A stretch of DNA of 64,000 nucleotides from Pseudanabaena sp. FACHB-1998 (GCF_014696355.1 NZ_JACJQA010000033.1:1-64000), one strand, 5' to 3'; shown: positions 39,861 through 48,247, numbered from the stretch's first letter. Notes: a model not told the origin generated them from the sequence alone. Translations and numbers: made by a program.

Positions 39861-41593
39861 TACTGAGCTAAAAATAGCAAAGCCCCAACTACCAAAAAGA
39901 TAATTGACCAAAGCAAACCCCAAAAAGCGGGATGACTAGAAACCTTATTTCCATTAGCAGTAGATAGAAGTTCTAAATCCATCCAAGAAGCGATACCACG
40001 ACGGAACCAGCCCTTAGCTGTAGTCTCAGAACCAATCAATCCTTGAACCCGCTTCATGCCAAAGAAGAAATTTCCTAACGGGCCCCAGCGTGAAGCATAG
40101 AGTAGATACATCATGCCCGACTTGTCCTGTAACTTCAGGTCAGAGCCAAACACATAACCCGCATCACCACGACCGATTAGAGTTCCTTCTAACTGCACAG
40201 GCTGACCACGCAAAGGACTAGCATAAGCATCGGACATCAGGGTAATTACATCAGTGGCAGAAGCATTTTGGGAACTAGGGTACATAACCGATCGCTTAAA
40301 GATCATCACAACCCCTAATAACAACAATGGAATTGCCACAAAAGCCTTAACACCGCCAATACTTCTCAATAGAATTGCGCCGATCGCTAAACCGACAATA
40401 ATGGCGATCGCCTCAGCACCATAGAGCAAGAAATCTTGATAGAAAGTTCCGTAAAGCCGCTTTTTATCAAGGCGATTGCCTTCTGCAACCACATGCCCCA
40501 TGTCAAATTCCATCTCTAATCCCAACTGCTCTGCATAGTTACTGAGAGCGCGAACTCGCTTGCCAGTGAGAGGATGTGTAGAGTTTAGCTCCATCCACCA
40601 ACCCCAAGGATTAAATAAATCCCAAAGGAAAAGACGACCAACTTTTTCGGGAGAAGAAGAAATTTGATAAGCCGTGCCAGTCGTTGCTGCCGCCTTAGCA
40701 TCATAAATTCCAAGAGCGCGAGTCCCTTCCATTAAACGGCTTGGCTCTTTCGATTGTTCTGTCTCTTGGACAATCCCATAGGCAATTTTCACAAGAGCGC
40801 GAGATAATGCGTTGGGATTACCCGTCTGCTCTGCGGCAAAATGGTCAGCAAAATATTCTCTAGTCCGTGATAGATAGAGTAGTAGATATGTGCCGACAAT
40901 ATAGAAGCCATAGGCGACAAAAGCGGTGAACATGGCAGCATTTTCCACCCGTTCATCATTCACTTTTTTACCGATCTCGCGAATGGTGACATAAAGCAGA
41001 TAGGTAATTTGCACCAATGTCGAAGCAACGGTCATCACCGCAAAATCCCAATGCACGATATGCCCCAATTCATGGGCGTACACCGTAGCCGCTTCCTCAT
41101 CATCAAGATATTTAAACAAACCTGCACTAACTACCAGACGGGCGCTATTTGGCAAAGCCCCGTAGGTAAAAGCCGTAGGGTTGTTATCATCAATGATCCC
41201 CAAACGTGGCTGGGTAATTTTCTTGAGATTACAAACACGGCGAATCGCATGGGCGGATTCGGGGCTAAGGCGTTCGATTTCTTCAATGTTTACCCATCGA
41301 GTGTGATAGAGCCAGCCTTGGGTCAAATCCATAATCCAAGGTGACACAAAGAAAATGATCGCATTCACAATCACGGTGACAATTACCGCAGTTCCGAATC
41401 CAAGTATCGGATTTGGGCTATTGACAATAAAAATTGTGGCAGTCACCAATGAAAATACAATCCCCACCAGTAAGGCGATCGTAATACTAGAAGCAAGGGC
41501 AAGATTCCCTACAATTTGGGCAGTGGCAAGACTTACACCAGCCTGATCTGCCCGACCTGCCTTATGGGGAAATTCTGATTCTGGTATGGACAT
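39860..41593 (-). CDS. M48 family membrane metalloprotease with C-terminal extension
   Basis: A 577-residue HtpX-like protease. N-terminal transmembrane pairs occupy about 28-52 and 62-90. The zinc site is 'EEAATVYAHELGHIVHWDF' (HExxH), and the third ligand is in 'LYLSRTREYFADHFAAEQTG'. More membrane segments follow near 210-240, 395-440 and 550-575. After the protease domain there is a domain of about 130 residues ('LRGQPVQLEGTLIGRGDAGY', 'LYASRWGPLGNFFFGMKRVQ'), giving the large cyanobacterial form. It probably does membrane-protein quality control. Stand-alone gene. Confidence 0.9.
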   Translation of the reverse strand: MSIPESEFPHKAGRADQAGVSLATAQIVGNLALASSITIALLVGIVFSLVTATIFIVNSPNPILGFGTAVIVTVIVNAIIFFVSPWIMDLTQGWLYHTRWVNIEEIERLSPESAHAIRRVCNLKKITQPRLGIIDDNNPTAFTYGALPNSARLVVSAGLFKYLDDEEAATVYAHELGHIVHWDFAVMTVASTLVQITYLLYVTIREIGKKVNDERVENAAMFTAFVAYGFYIVGTYLLLYLSRTREYFADHFAAEQTGNPNALSRALVKIAYGIVQETEQSKEPSRLMEGTRALGIYDAKAAATTGTAYQISSSPEKVGRLFLWDLFNPWGWWMELNSTHPLTGKRVRALSNYAEQLGLEMEFDMGHVVAEGNRLDKKRLYGTFYQDFLLYGAEAIAIIVGLAIGAILLRSIGGVKAFVAIPLLLLGVVMIFKRSVMYPSSQNASATDVITLMSDAYASPLRGQPVQLEGTLIGRGDAGYVFGSDLKLQDKSGMMYLLYASRWGPLGNFFFGMKRVQGLIGSETTAKGWFRRGIASWMDLELLSTANGNKVSSHPAFWGLLWSIIFLVVGALLFLAQ

Positions 41594-41733
41594 ACAATCC
41601 TCTCTAAACTATTGAATATTAGTCCCGTACTGCAATGTTTTGGTTGCTAACTGTACATCCTCAAAACATCACCCTAATTCAATACAAACATAATAGGCGA
41701 TCTCCCCCATTTACTCTTTCGTTAAGACACAAA

Positions 41734-41764
41734 AAACAAAAAATGGCATAGCCATTTTTTGTTT
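41734..41764. repeat. Hairpin, 14-bp arms, ATA loop
   Basis: AAACAAAAAATGGC-ATA-GCCATTTTTTGTTT in the spacer between the protease and FolB-RNase HI genes. Confidence 0.82.
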
Positions 41765-41808
41765 GGCTAATCAGCAAGACTTAAATCAAGACTTCGCCGT
41801 AAAATAAA

Positions 41809-41859
41809 GAACCAGATTTTTGATGCCGTGGCAAAGCCACGGCATCAAAAATCTGGTTC
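41809..41859. repeat. Large hairpin, 24-bp perfect arms, AAA loop
   Basis: Outer arm GAACCAGATTTTTGATG, core CCGTGGC-AAA-GCCACGG, ending 27 nt before the ATG of the FolB-RNase HI gene; it would sit in that gene's leader. Confidence 0.87.
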
Positions 41860-41885
41860 CTTCCTACAACGCTCAAGACAAAACT

Positions 41886-42836
41886 ATGGCAACCAGCAAA
41901 ATTCTCAACAAAATTTACCTAAAAGGTGTAAAAGCCTATGGCTATATAGGGTATTTACCCGAAGAGAATGTGCTAGGTCAATGGTTTGAAGTTGATGCAA
42001 CTCTATGGGTTGATTTTGAGAAGTCCACGCATAATGACGACATCGAAGATACCGTAAATTACATATCCTGTATTCGGAAGATTGAAAACTTAATTCAAGC
42101 TCAGAAATTTAAATTAATTGAAAGATTAGCTGGCGCGATCGCTGATAGCCTTCTCGAAGATTTAAAAATCGAGCAGGTGGAAGTCAAAATCATCAAGCAT
42201 CCTCCTATTCCTAATTTCTTAGGTTCTGTCGCTGTCGAAATTTTGCGATCGCGGAATCAAATTAGTCCTGTAAATACCACAACCCAATCCCAAACATTAC
42301 CCGCAGCTCAACCTAAAACTAGCCCAAAAGCCAAAGTAATCAACGATTCGCAACCATCAATCACCACTCCTCAATCATTAAGTGCTGAAAAGCCTAAAAT
42401 CATTAGCATCCATACCGATGGTGCTTGCTCTAAAAATCCAGGTCCAGGGGGTTGGGGCGTAGTCATTCACTTCTCCGACGGCAGCACCAAAGAACTCGGC
42501 GGCGGTATTCGCGAAACCACCAATAATCAAATGGAGTTACAAGGTGCGATCGCGGCTCTAGAATTTCTTGCCTCCCAAAAACAATCCACCCCTGTCGATC
42601 TCTATACCGATAGTAAATATGTCCTCGATGGCATTACTAAATGGATCAAGGGCTGGAAAAAGAATGGCTGGAAAACCAAAGATAATAAGCCCGTCAAAAA
42701 TCAAGAATTCTGGCAACAACTCGATCCTCTGAATTCTTCAAATATTCGATGGCATTGGGTAGAAGGACATTCTGGTGATCCTGATAACGAAAGATGCGAT
42801 GCGATCGCCCGAAGCTACACCGCCAAGTATGCCTAA
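41886..42836 (+). CDS. Dihydroneopterin aldolase fused to ribonuclease HI
   Basis: A 316-residue two-domain protein from the ATG at 41886 ([20 protein letters not shown]). Residues about 1-125 are FolB: '[20 protein letters not shown]' (substrate Glu), '[20 protein letters not shown]', '[14 protein letters not shown]' and the catalytic Lys in '[16 protein letters not shown]'. A Ser/Thr/Gln/Pro linker (about 130-175) joins RNase HI: '[20 protein letters not shown]' (Asp), '[15 protein letters not shown]' (Glu), '[20 protein letters not shown]' (Asp), '[20 protein letters not shown]' (His and Asp). All active residues of both halves are present. One open frame spans both with no stop. The folate-pathway step and RNA:DNA hybrid cleavage have no obvious link, so the fusion may be for co-expression. 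Confidence 0.9.
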   Translation: MATSKILNKIYLKGVKAYGYIGYLPEENVLGQWFEVDATLWVDFEKSTHNDDIEDTVNYISCIRKIENLIQAQKFKLIERLAGAIADSLLEDLKIEQVEVKIIKHPPIPNFLGSVAVEILRSRNQISPVNTTTQSQTLPAAQPKTSPKAKVINDSQPSITTPQSLSAEKPKIISIHTDGACSKNPGPGGWGVVIHFSDGSTKELGGGIRETTNNQMELQGAIAALEFLASQKQSTPVDLYTDSKYVLDGITKWIKGWKKNGWKTKDNKPVKNQEFWQQLDPLNSSNIRWHWVEGHSGDPDNERCDAIARSYTAKYA

Positions 42837-42902
42837 AGAGCGTGGTAGAGTTTCTTCTAAGCTCTACCAGAAAATTACAGATGCAAAAGAGGATATATAT
42901 AA

Positions 42903-43682
42903 ATGCCCTCCCCCTTTCCTGGAATGAATCCTTATTTAGAAAATCCCGAACTATGGTCGGCTGTGCATAGTCGATTAATTGTGGCGATCGCTGATGCTCT
43001 CGCTGACACAATTAGCCAAGACTATCGCATTGAAATCGAGAAGCGCACCTATTGGAGTGATGAAACGGGAGACGATCTGCTAATTGGGATACCAGACGTT
43101 GCTTTGCTTAGTCGAAGTACAACAAGCAGCGAAAAAGATAGTGCAACCGCAGTTGCAGAACGCACAGCGATATCCCCTACCCGCATTCTCTTGCCAACCT
43201 ATGAGGAAATTAGCGAACGCTATCTAGAAATTCGTGAAGTCCAAACTGGAAAAGTAATCACTGCGATCGAGATACTTTCCCCTAAAAACAAAAAGACAGG
43301 TGAGGGACGTGAAGCTTATCTTCGCAAAAGAAGGCGAGTTTTACAAACTCAAACCCATTTTATTGAAATTGATCTCTTAAGAACTAATCCATCCTTTCTA
43401 CAAGGACAACTTCCTCCATCTGATTATCATATTTTAGTCAGTCGCAGTCACGAGCGTCCTGCTGCTGATTTATATGCGTTTTCAATTCGCGATCGCATTC
43501 CTAATTTCGCTATTCCGTTACGCTTAGGTGAATTAGAACCGACCCTAGATCTACAAATTTTAGTAGATCAGGTTTATCAGCGCGGACGTTATGACTTAGC
43601 GATCGACTACTCTCAACCCACGCAACCACGTTTAAGGAGTCAAGATGAAATTTGGGCTAGTAGCTTAATCAAAAACGATTAA
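42903..43682 (+). CDS. DUF4058 family protein
   Basis: A 259-residue cyanobacterial protein beginning 'MPSPFPGMNPYLENPELWSA', the diagnostic start of DUF4058. Further family blocks are 'VHSRLIVAIADALADTIS', 'YWSDETGDDLLIGIPDVALL', 'YLEIREVQTGKVITAIEILS' then 'PKNKKTGEGREAYLRKRRRV', and 'HFIEIDLLRTN'. The E...D...E-x-L-S-P-x-N-K pattern is related to the PD-(D/E)XK-like DUF820/Uma2 group, so a nuclease-like fold is possible. These families are greatly amplified in cyanobacteria. It is 66 nt after the FolB-RNase HI gene. Confidence 0.88.
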   Translation: MPSPFPGMNPYLENPELWSAVHSRLIVAIADALADTISQDYRIEIEKRTYWSDETGDDLLIGIPDVALLSRSTTSSEKDSATAVAERTAISPTRILLPTYEEISERYLEIREVQTGKVITAIEILSPKNKKTGEGREAYLRKRRRVLQTQTHFIEIDLLRTNPSFLQGQLPPSDYHILVSRSHERPAADLYAFSIRDRIPNFAIPLRLGELEPTLDLQILVDQVYQRGRYDLAIDYSQPTQPRLRSQDEIWASSLIKND

Positions 43683-43710
43683 ATATTTTTAAAATTGCTT
43701 GCAGCGATCC

Positions 43711-44955
43711 CTATGATTGCAAATCAGGCGGAGCAAAATCAAAGGGCAACTCATTATTAATCGCTTGAATTTGCTTAGCTTCGTAAGCATTTACCTCATT
43801 GATATGGGGAATTAAAATTTGCTTGAGCCGATCGCGATAAAAGCGATGCAAACTGTAATTTGGTGTCGCAGGAAATCCGCGCCGTTTTTTATGTTGACCA
43901 CCCGCCCCCGGGTCAAAGCGCTTGATACCTTGAGAAATAGCCCATTCAATCGGTTTGTAATAGCAAGCATTAAAATGCAAGCAATCAATTTCCTGAACAC
44001 ATCCCCAATAGCGTCCAAATAGTTGATCATCCTTGCGGATGCAGAATGACATCCCCACAGGTTGGGGATGATCTTCGATTTCACCCGCCACAAACACAAG
44101 GCGATCGCGGAAACTATGGGAGAGATTTTCAAAAAACTTGCGATTTAAATACTTGCTACCACCCCAGAATTTATTGCAATGATCGTTATATAGCTCATAC
44201 ATATAGCCGTAGAAATAATGGGGAATCTCTTCACCTGTATACACCCGCATGGTGATCCCCGTGCTTTCGACGGATTTACGCTCCCGCTTAATATTGCGAC
44301 GCTGATTAGCATTGAAATTTTTTAAATAATCATCAAAATCCGTAAATTCTTGATTTTCCCAAACATAACTATGGTGCATCCAAGTTGTGAAGCCCCGCGA
44401 TTCCAACTCATGCTTCCAACTCGGATCAACATATAGAAAGTTACAACCCGACATTTGGTAGCGATCGCACAGGCGATCAATCTCCGCCAACATCAAGTCA
44501 TAGATTTTTGATAATTCAGTGGGATTGTCACTAATCTCAGGATGCACCAAAAAGCGATAACCCACCGCAGGCGTAAACGGAGCCATCCCCAATAACTTCG
44601 GATAATACTCAATCCCCAGCCGATAGGACAAATCCGCCCATTGATGGTCAAATACAAACTCCCCTTGGCTATGTCCCTTGATATACAAAGGTGCAGCCGC
44701 TACCAATACATCCCCTTGCCAGACTAATAAATGACTCGGTAGCCATCCCTGCTGCGCGATCGCACAGCCCGAAGTTTCTAAATTTGAAAGCCACTCCCAT
44801 TCAAAAAAAGGAGTCGCCAAAGGTTTTGAGAGAATATTCCATGCTTCAGCCTTGACCTTATTAACCGTATCCACCCAAGTCGTTGTATAACGGGAAGCTT
44901 GTTGCAGCATAGTAAAAGTCTGGGCTATATTTTCGGTAAAGTGTTCTCTAAACAT
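43711..44955 (-). CDS. FemAB-like acyltransferase (DUF482)
   Basis: A 414-residue protein of the DUF482 'peptidoglycan-associated GNAT' family: 'TPFFEWEWLSNLETSGCAIA', 'GWLPSHLLVWQGDVLVAAAP then LYIKGHSQGEFVFD', 'YYPKLLGMAPFTPAVGYRFL', 'FDDYLKNFNANQRRNIKRER' and 'LHFNACYYKPIEWAISQGIK then RFDPGAGGQHKKRRGF'. The tandem GNAT folds resemble FemABX transferases that add amino acids to cell-wall precursors. Substrate not known. Leftward; the 1.4-kb RNA region begins behind its start codon. Confidence 0.85.
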   Translation of the reverse strand: MFREHFTENIAQTFTMLQQASRYTTTWVDTVNKVKAEAWNILSKPLATPFFEWEWLSNLETSGCAIAQQGWLPSHLLVWQGDVLVAAAPLYIKGHSQGEFVFDHQWADLSYRLGIEYYPKLLGMAPFTPAVGYRFLVHPEISDNPTELSKIYDLMLAEIDRLCDRYQMSGCNFLYVDPSWKHELESRGFTTWMHHSYVWENQEFTDFDDYLKNFNANQRRNIKRERKSVESTGITMRVYTGEEIPHYFYGYMYELYNDHCNKFWGGSKYLNRKFFENLSHSFRDRLVFVAGEIEDHPQPVGMSFCIRKDDQLFGRYWGCVQEIDCLHFNACYYKPIEWAISQGIKRFDPGAGGQHKKRRGFPATPNYSLHRFYRDRLKQILIPHINEVNAYEAKQIQAINNELPFDFAPPDLQS

Positions 44956-45037
44956 AGCTTAACAAATGTCAATCAAACAAGCCTGAGTAAATCAAAACGT
45001 TTAGCCCACAATCCTTCTAACTTTCACTCCCTTCTCA

Positions 45038-45086
45038 GTCAAGAAATAGTGGTGCGCGGCTTCGCCGCGCACCACTATTTCTTGAC
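45038..45086. repeat. Large hairpin, 23-bp perfect arms, TTC loop
   Basis: Outer arm GTCAAGAAATAGTGG, core TGCGCGGC-TTC-GCCGCGCA, with ACTCCCTTCTC on the left and GGGAAAGAAGTAG on the right, the flanks of the extended hairpin subclass. Confidence 0.88.
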
Positions 45087-45171
45087 TTTATCTGTCTATT
45101 TCTTTGGTGGGAAAGAAGTAGACTTGATCAGCCCAAGAAATCCATGAATTTATGTAAACAAAAAGTATCCT

Positions 45172-45200
45172 TTGATACCACTTAAGCTAATGTATATACA
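45172..45200 (+). promoter_or_regulatory. Candidate promoter of RNA copy A
   Basis: TTGATA (45172-45177), 17-bp spacer, TATACA (45195-45200). The TATACA and the following ATGGCACAAGAGA are conserved in copy B, but its -35 region has changed to TGTAACA. A dyad GTATC-CTTT-GATAC overlaps the -35 box; it may be an operator or part of a longer RNA. Confidence 0.5.
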
Positions 45201-45588
45201 TGGCACAAGAGACAAAGTAACTCAGTCCATTCATCAATCTAGCTTACCTACTGAATCTAAGTTTTCAGTACCGTGAGGAGATGACGGAAAAAAGAGTTGA
45301 AAGTCTAAATCAGTAGATTAACGCTTTGTTGCTCCCCACGATTTGTCGGTCTTTATGGGGCAGTGCTTATTTCAAAGATCGGTGTAGTTTTGATAGCTTC
45401 GATAGCCTATTTTGTTATAGGGTCTCTTAGATTATTACCCAATGTTTAATTAGGGTTCTACCTATCACACGAGTAAATTGAGACAAACTTATATAGTTGA
45501 AAGATAAGGGCTACAGCGACTAGTTAATCAATACCTAACACGCATTAGTAAACCTCTAGTAAGAAGATAAAATTGAATTACTTGACCC

Positions 45589-45628
45589 AATGAGTCTAAC
45601 AGCCTTCTGTTAGACTCATTCAGTTTTT
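45589..45628 (+). terminator. Intrinsic terminator of RNA copy A
   Basis: AATGAGTCTAACAG-CCTT-CTGTTAGACTCATT, a 14-bp perfect stem with a CCTT loop, followed by CAGTTTTT. Copy B has the same structure with one A-T pair changed to G-C. Confidence 0.85.
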
Positions 45629-45647
45629 AGGGGGATTTTTATATAAA

Positions 45648-45706
45648 AAGAGCGATAAATTTTAGGTGGTGCGTCAGAGCCGCACCACCTAAAATTTATC
45701 GCTCTT
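45648..45706. repeat. Large hairpin, 26-bp perfect arms, 7-base loop
   Basis: Left arm AAGAGCGATAAATTTTAGG, tip GTGGTGCG-TCAGAGC-CGCACCAC, between the two RNA copies. It belongs to the dispersed hairpin family rather than to the duplicated unit. Confidence 0.87.
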
Positions 45707-45757
45707 GCCTACAAAGCAAGAGCTAATTTCTGTTAGTTTTTAGAACCAACAAATCTG

Positions 45758-46238
45758 TGAATTTATGTAAACAAATAGTGTTGTGTAACACCACATGAGT
45801 TAACTTATATACATGGCACAAGAGATAAAGCAACTCAATCCAAACGCAAGTCCAGCTTAGATCTTCAAAGCAACCTTTTGATTTAAAAAGGAGGAAAAGC
45901 AAATAGAAAGAGTTAAAAGTCAAAATCATCGGATTGACGCTTTGTTGCTCCCCACGATTCTTCGATCTTTACGGGGCAGTGCTTATTCCAAAGATCGGTG
46001 TAGTTTTGATAGCTTCGATAGCCTGTATTATTATTAAGGTCTCTTAAATTTTCTCAGTGTCGGTTTAGGTTTTGACCTAGCATTGTTATAAACGAGACAA
46101 ACTAATTTAGCTAAAAAATAAGGGCTACAGCGTACAGTTAATCAAGAGCGAACACGTCCAGTTAAACCTCTAGTAGAAAACTAATTGAATTATTTTAAGA
46201 CATGAGTCTAGCAGCCTTCTGCTAGACTCATTGAGTTT
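45758..46238 (+). ncRNA. Unrecognised structured RNA, tandem copy B
   Basis: About 481 nt, homologous to copy A over its full length. The 5' dyad is GTGTT-GTGT-AACAC where A has GTATC-CTTT-GATAC, so two of five pairs have changed on both sides together. The core (45932-46024) retains CTTTG/CAAAG, GCTCCCC/GGGGC, the CGA/TCG mini-stem and TAGCC/GGCTA. The distal hairpin TAGG-TTTTGA-CCTA and GTCTC/GAGAC are kept. It ends in a 13-bp terminator at 46202-46231. tpiA starts 113 nt further on, so this RNA is a separate transcript or a terminated leader. Confidence 0.65.
46202..46238 (+). terminator. Intrinsic terminator of RNA copy B
   Basis: ATGAGTCTAGCAG-CCTT-CTGCTAGACTCAT followed by TGAGTTTT. 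The A-T to G-C pair change against copy A shows the stem, not the sequence, is under selection. Confidence 0.82.
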
Positions 46239-46350
46239 TGGGAAGATATCTAAAAAGATGGCGCAATAAGTAGCTGAGCATGATCCATCTTTCGGTAAAA
46301 TAAACAACAATTCACTATTTTCATAATCTTTACTCAGGGGTAAACGAGCC

Positions 46351-47100
46351 TTGCCTAAAATCGTTATCGCTGGCAACTGGAAAATGTATAAAAACCAGTC
46401 AGAAGCCAAAGCATTTTTCTCAGAATTTCCAACTCACCTTAAAGACACCGCATCTCAAGCGGCGATCGCTGATCGGCAAATCCTTATTTGCGTTCCCTAT
46501 ACCAATCTCGCGATCTTGCAAACCGTCGTACCCGCGATCGGTCAAGCTAACCTCAGTATTGGCGCTCAAAATGTCCATTGGGCAGAAAACGGCGCATTTA
46601 CAGGGGAAATTTCCGCGCCAATGCTAGTCGAGCTTGGCATTAAATATGTGATCGTTGGACATAGTGAACGTCGTCAGTTTTTCGGCGAGACCGATGAAAC
46701 CGTCAACAAGCGACTTAAAGCTGCCCAAGCACACGGACTAACCCCTATTCTTTGTGTCGGTGAAAGCAAGCAACAACGGGATGCCAGCGAGACAGAATCT
46801 TGGATTTTCTCGCAACTAGCTGCCGATCTCGTCGATGTTGACCAAAATAATTTGATCATCGCTTACGAACCAATTTGGGCGATCGGTACAGGCGACACCT
46901 GTGCATCTAGCGAAGCTAATCGTGTAATTGGACTAATTCGTAGTAAACTTATAAACCGCGACGTTACAATTCAGTATGGTGGTTCCGTCAAGCCCGATAA
47001 TATTGACGAAATCATGGCGCAACCTGAAATAGATGGTGTGCTAGTTGGTGGAGCAAGTCTTGACCCAGCAGGCTTTGCCCGAATTGTAAATTATCGCTAG
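46351..47100 (+). CDS. tpiA: Triose-phosphate isomerase
   Basis: A 249-residue enzyme interconverting dihydroxyacetone phosphate and glyceraldehyde 3-phosphate in glycolysis and the Calvin cycle. Hallmarks: '[20 protein letters not shown]' (Asn/Lys), '[20 protein letters not shown]' (catalytic His), '[20 protein letters not shown]' (catalytic Glu and flexible loop) and '[20 protein letters not shown]', '[11 protein letters not shown]'. The start is a TTG (46351-46353): an in-frame stop lies 27 nt upstream with no ATG between, and AGGGG at 46336-46340 gives a ribosome-binding site. It lies just downstream of the duplicated RNA-like region. Confidence 0.95.
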   Translation: MPKIVIAGNWKMYKNQSEAKAFFSEFPTHLKDTASQAAIADRQILICVPYTNLAILQTVVPAIGQANLSIGAQNVHWAENGAFTGEISAPMLVELGIKYVIVGHSERRQFFGETDETVNKRLKAAQAHGLTPILCVGESKQQRDASETESWIFSQLAADLVDVDQNNLIIAYEPIWAIGTGDTCASSEANRVIGLIRSKLINRDVTIQYGGSVKPDNIDEIMAQPEIDGVLVGGASLDPAGFARIVNYR

Positions 47101-47211
47101 TTTTGTCTATATTTCTTTTTTGTTTACAAGCTGTCCATATATAGCAAGTATATAAAGATAGCGATCGCCACAGCCGACATAACCATAGCAAAGCTTATTA
47201 AGTTATAAAAA

Positions 47212-47241
47212 TTGACTTTATGAGATCTACTTTGTTATAAT
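47212..47241 (+). promoter_or_regulatory. Promoter of the rpsL operon
   Basis: TTGACT (47212-47217), 18-bp spacer, TATAAT (47236-47241), about 50 bp before the rpsL ATG. It is the best sigma-70 match in the spacer between tpiA and rpsL. Confidence 0.75.
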
Positions 47242-47292
47242 TATGTGCTGTTGATTAGAATACACAGCCGCAGATATACCAAATCATCACTT

Positions 47293-47706
47293 ATGCCCAC
47301 GATCCAACAGCTCATCCGCAGTGAGCGCCAAACCATAAACACAAAAACAAAATCTCCTGCCCTAAAAAGTTGTCCTCAACGCAGGGGAGTATGTACGCGC
47401 GTCTACACTACAACACCCAAAAAGCCTAACTCGGCACTTAGAAAAGTTGCCCGCGTACGCTTGACTTCTGGATTTGAAGTCACCGCATACATCCCTGGAA
47501 TTGGGCATAACCTCCAAGAACACTCCGTTGTGATGATTAGAGGCGGTCGTGTAAAAGATTTACCAGGTGTGCGTTATCACATTATCCGTGGAACACTCGA
47601 TACTTCGGGCGTAAAGGATCGTAAGCAAGGACGCTCTAAGTATGGTGCGAAGCGACCCAAGCCCGGTCAAGCCCCAGCCGCAAGCACTGGCAAGAAGAAA
47701 AAGTAA
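47293..47706 (+). CDS. rpsL: 30S ribosomal protein S12
   Basis: 137 residues from the ATG at 47293 ([20 protein letters not shown]). The universal S12 blocks are complete: '[20 protein letters not shown]', '[20 protein letters not shown]' (streptomycin region, PKKPNSA), '[20 protein letters not shown]' and '[18 protein letters not shown]'. S12 monitors codon-anticodon pairing in the decoding centre. Lysine 43 is in the native [10 protein letters not shown] longer reading from 47245 is open but lacks family support. First gene of the str operon; rpsG follows after 70 nt. Confidence 0.96.
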   Translation: MPTIQQLIRSERQTINTKTKSPALKSCPQRRGVCTRVYTTTPKKPNSALRKVARVRLTSGFEVTAYIPGIGHNLQEHSVVMIRGGRVKDLPGVRYHIIRGTLDTSGVKDRKQGRSKYGAKRPKPGQAPAASTGKKKK

Positions 47707-47776
47707 AAGCCAGTAATTAATTTATCCATTTAAGTAAAATTAGCAATTCATTTTATAAGGTGAATTTAGTACCGTA

Positions 47777-48247
47777 ATGTCCCGTAGAACGAAAGCGTCA
47801 AAACGCATAACTCCCCCTGACTCGGTTTATAACAGCCGCCTCATTAGTATGTTGATCCGTCGTGTAATGTCACGCGGTAAGCACTCTGTAGCTTCTCACA
47901 TTGTTTACAAGGCTCTTGACACCATCGGCGAACGCACAGGCAACCCACCTCTAGAAGTATTTGACCGCGCCATTCGCAATGCGACTCCCCTAGTTGAAGT
48001 CAAGGCTCGTCGTGTTGGTGGTGCTACTTACCAAGTACCGATGGAAGTTCGCACCGATCGCGGTGTAGCTCTAGCTCTTCGCTGGTTAGTCCAATATTCC
48101 CGCGCTCGTGCGGGACGTAGCATGGTAACAAAGTTGGCTAACGAACTAATGGATGCCGCCAATGAAACTGGTCAAACCATCCGTAAACGTGAAGAAACCC
48201 ACAAAATGGCAGAAGCAAACAAAGCCTTTGCCCACTACCGTTACTAA
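47777..48247 (+). CDS. rpsG: 30S ribosomal protein S7
   Basis: 156 residues: '[20 protein letters not shown]', '[20 protein letters not shown]', '[20 protein letters not shown]', '[20 protein letters not shown]' and the C-terminal '[20 protein letters not shown] then AFAHYRY'. S7 nucleates assembly of the 16S 3' domain and lines the E site. Canonical length and start. Second gene of the operon, with fusA starting 79 nt downstream. In many bacteria S7 also represses this operon's translation; no such binding site is obvious here. Confidence 0.96.
   Translation: MSRRTKASKRITPPDSVYNSRLISMLIRRVMSRGKHSVASHIVYKALDTIGERTGNPPLEVFDRAIRNATPLVEVKARRVGGATYQVPMEVRTDRGVALALRWLVQYSRARAGRSMVTKLANELMDAANETGQTIRKREETHKMAEANKAFAHYRY

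Larger units (their letters stand above)
45145..45628 (+). ncRNA. Unrecognised structured RNA, tandem copy A
   Basis: About 484 nt alignable end to end with copy B 613-616 nt downstream. The core 45316-45408 is about 93% identical to 45932-46024; flanks drift but keep pairing. Helices shared with B: CTTTG/CAAAG (45324-45328, 45373-45377) closing GCtCCCCA/TGGGGC (45331-45338, 45356-45361); a CGA/TCG mini-stem inside; GTCTC/GAGAC (45422-45426, 45480-45484); TAGCC/GGCTA (45403-45407, 45509-45513); and a 3' terminator. It lacks the marks of RNase P RNA, tmRNA, SRP RNA or tRNA. The 5' end is uncertain: a TTGATA/TATACA promoter at 45172-45200 would place it near 45207. Confidence 0.65.
44956..46350. 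other. 1.4-kb gene-free region with hairpins and two tandem RNA-like copies
   Basis: No open frame of convincing size or family occurs here. In order: a 23-bp hairpin (45038-45086), copy A of the RNA-like element (45145-45628), a 26-bp hairpin (45648-45706), copy B (45758-46238), then a solo MITE-like end (46266-46284) and the leader of tpiA. Confidence 0.75.

Noticed and set aside
41820-41885. Longer FolB-RNase HI start at 41820
   Set aside because: It would translate the 24-bp hairpin; FolB similarity begins after the ATG at 41886.
45145-46238. Tandem copies as tmRNA, RNase P RNA, SRP RNA, 6S RNA or a group II intron
   Set aside because: No tRNA-like acceptor/T arm, no GAGGAAAGTCCG motif, no SRP apical motif, wrong size for 6S, and no domain V with catalytic AGC triad.
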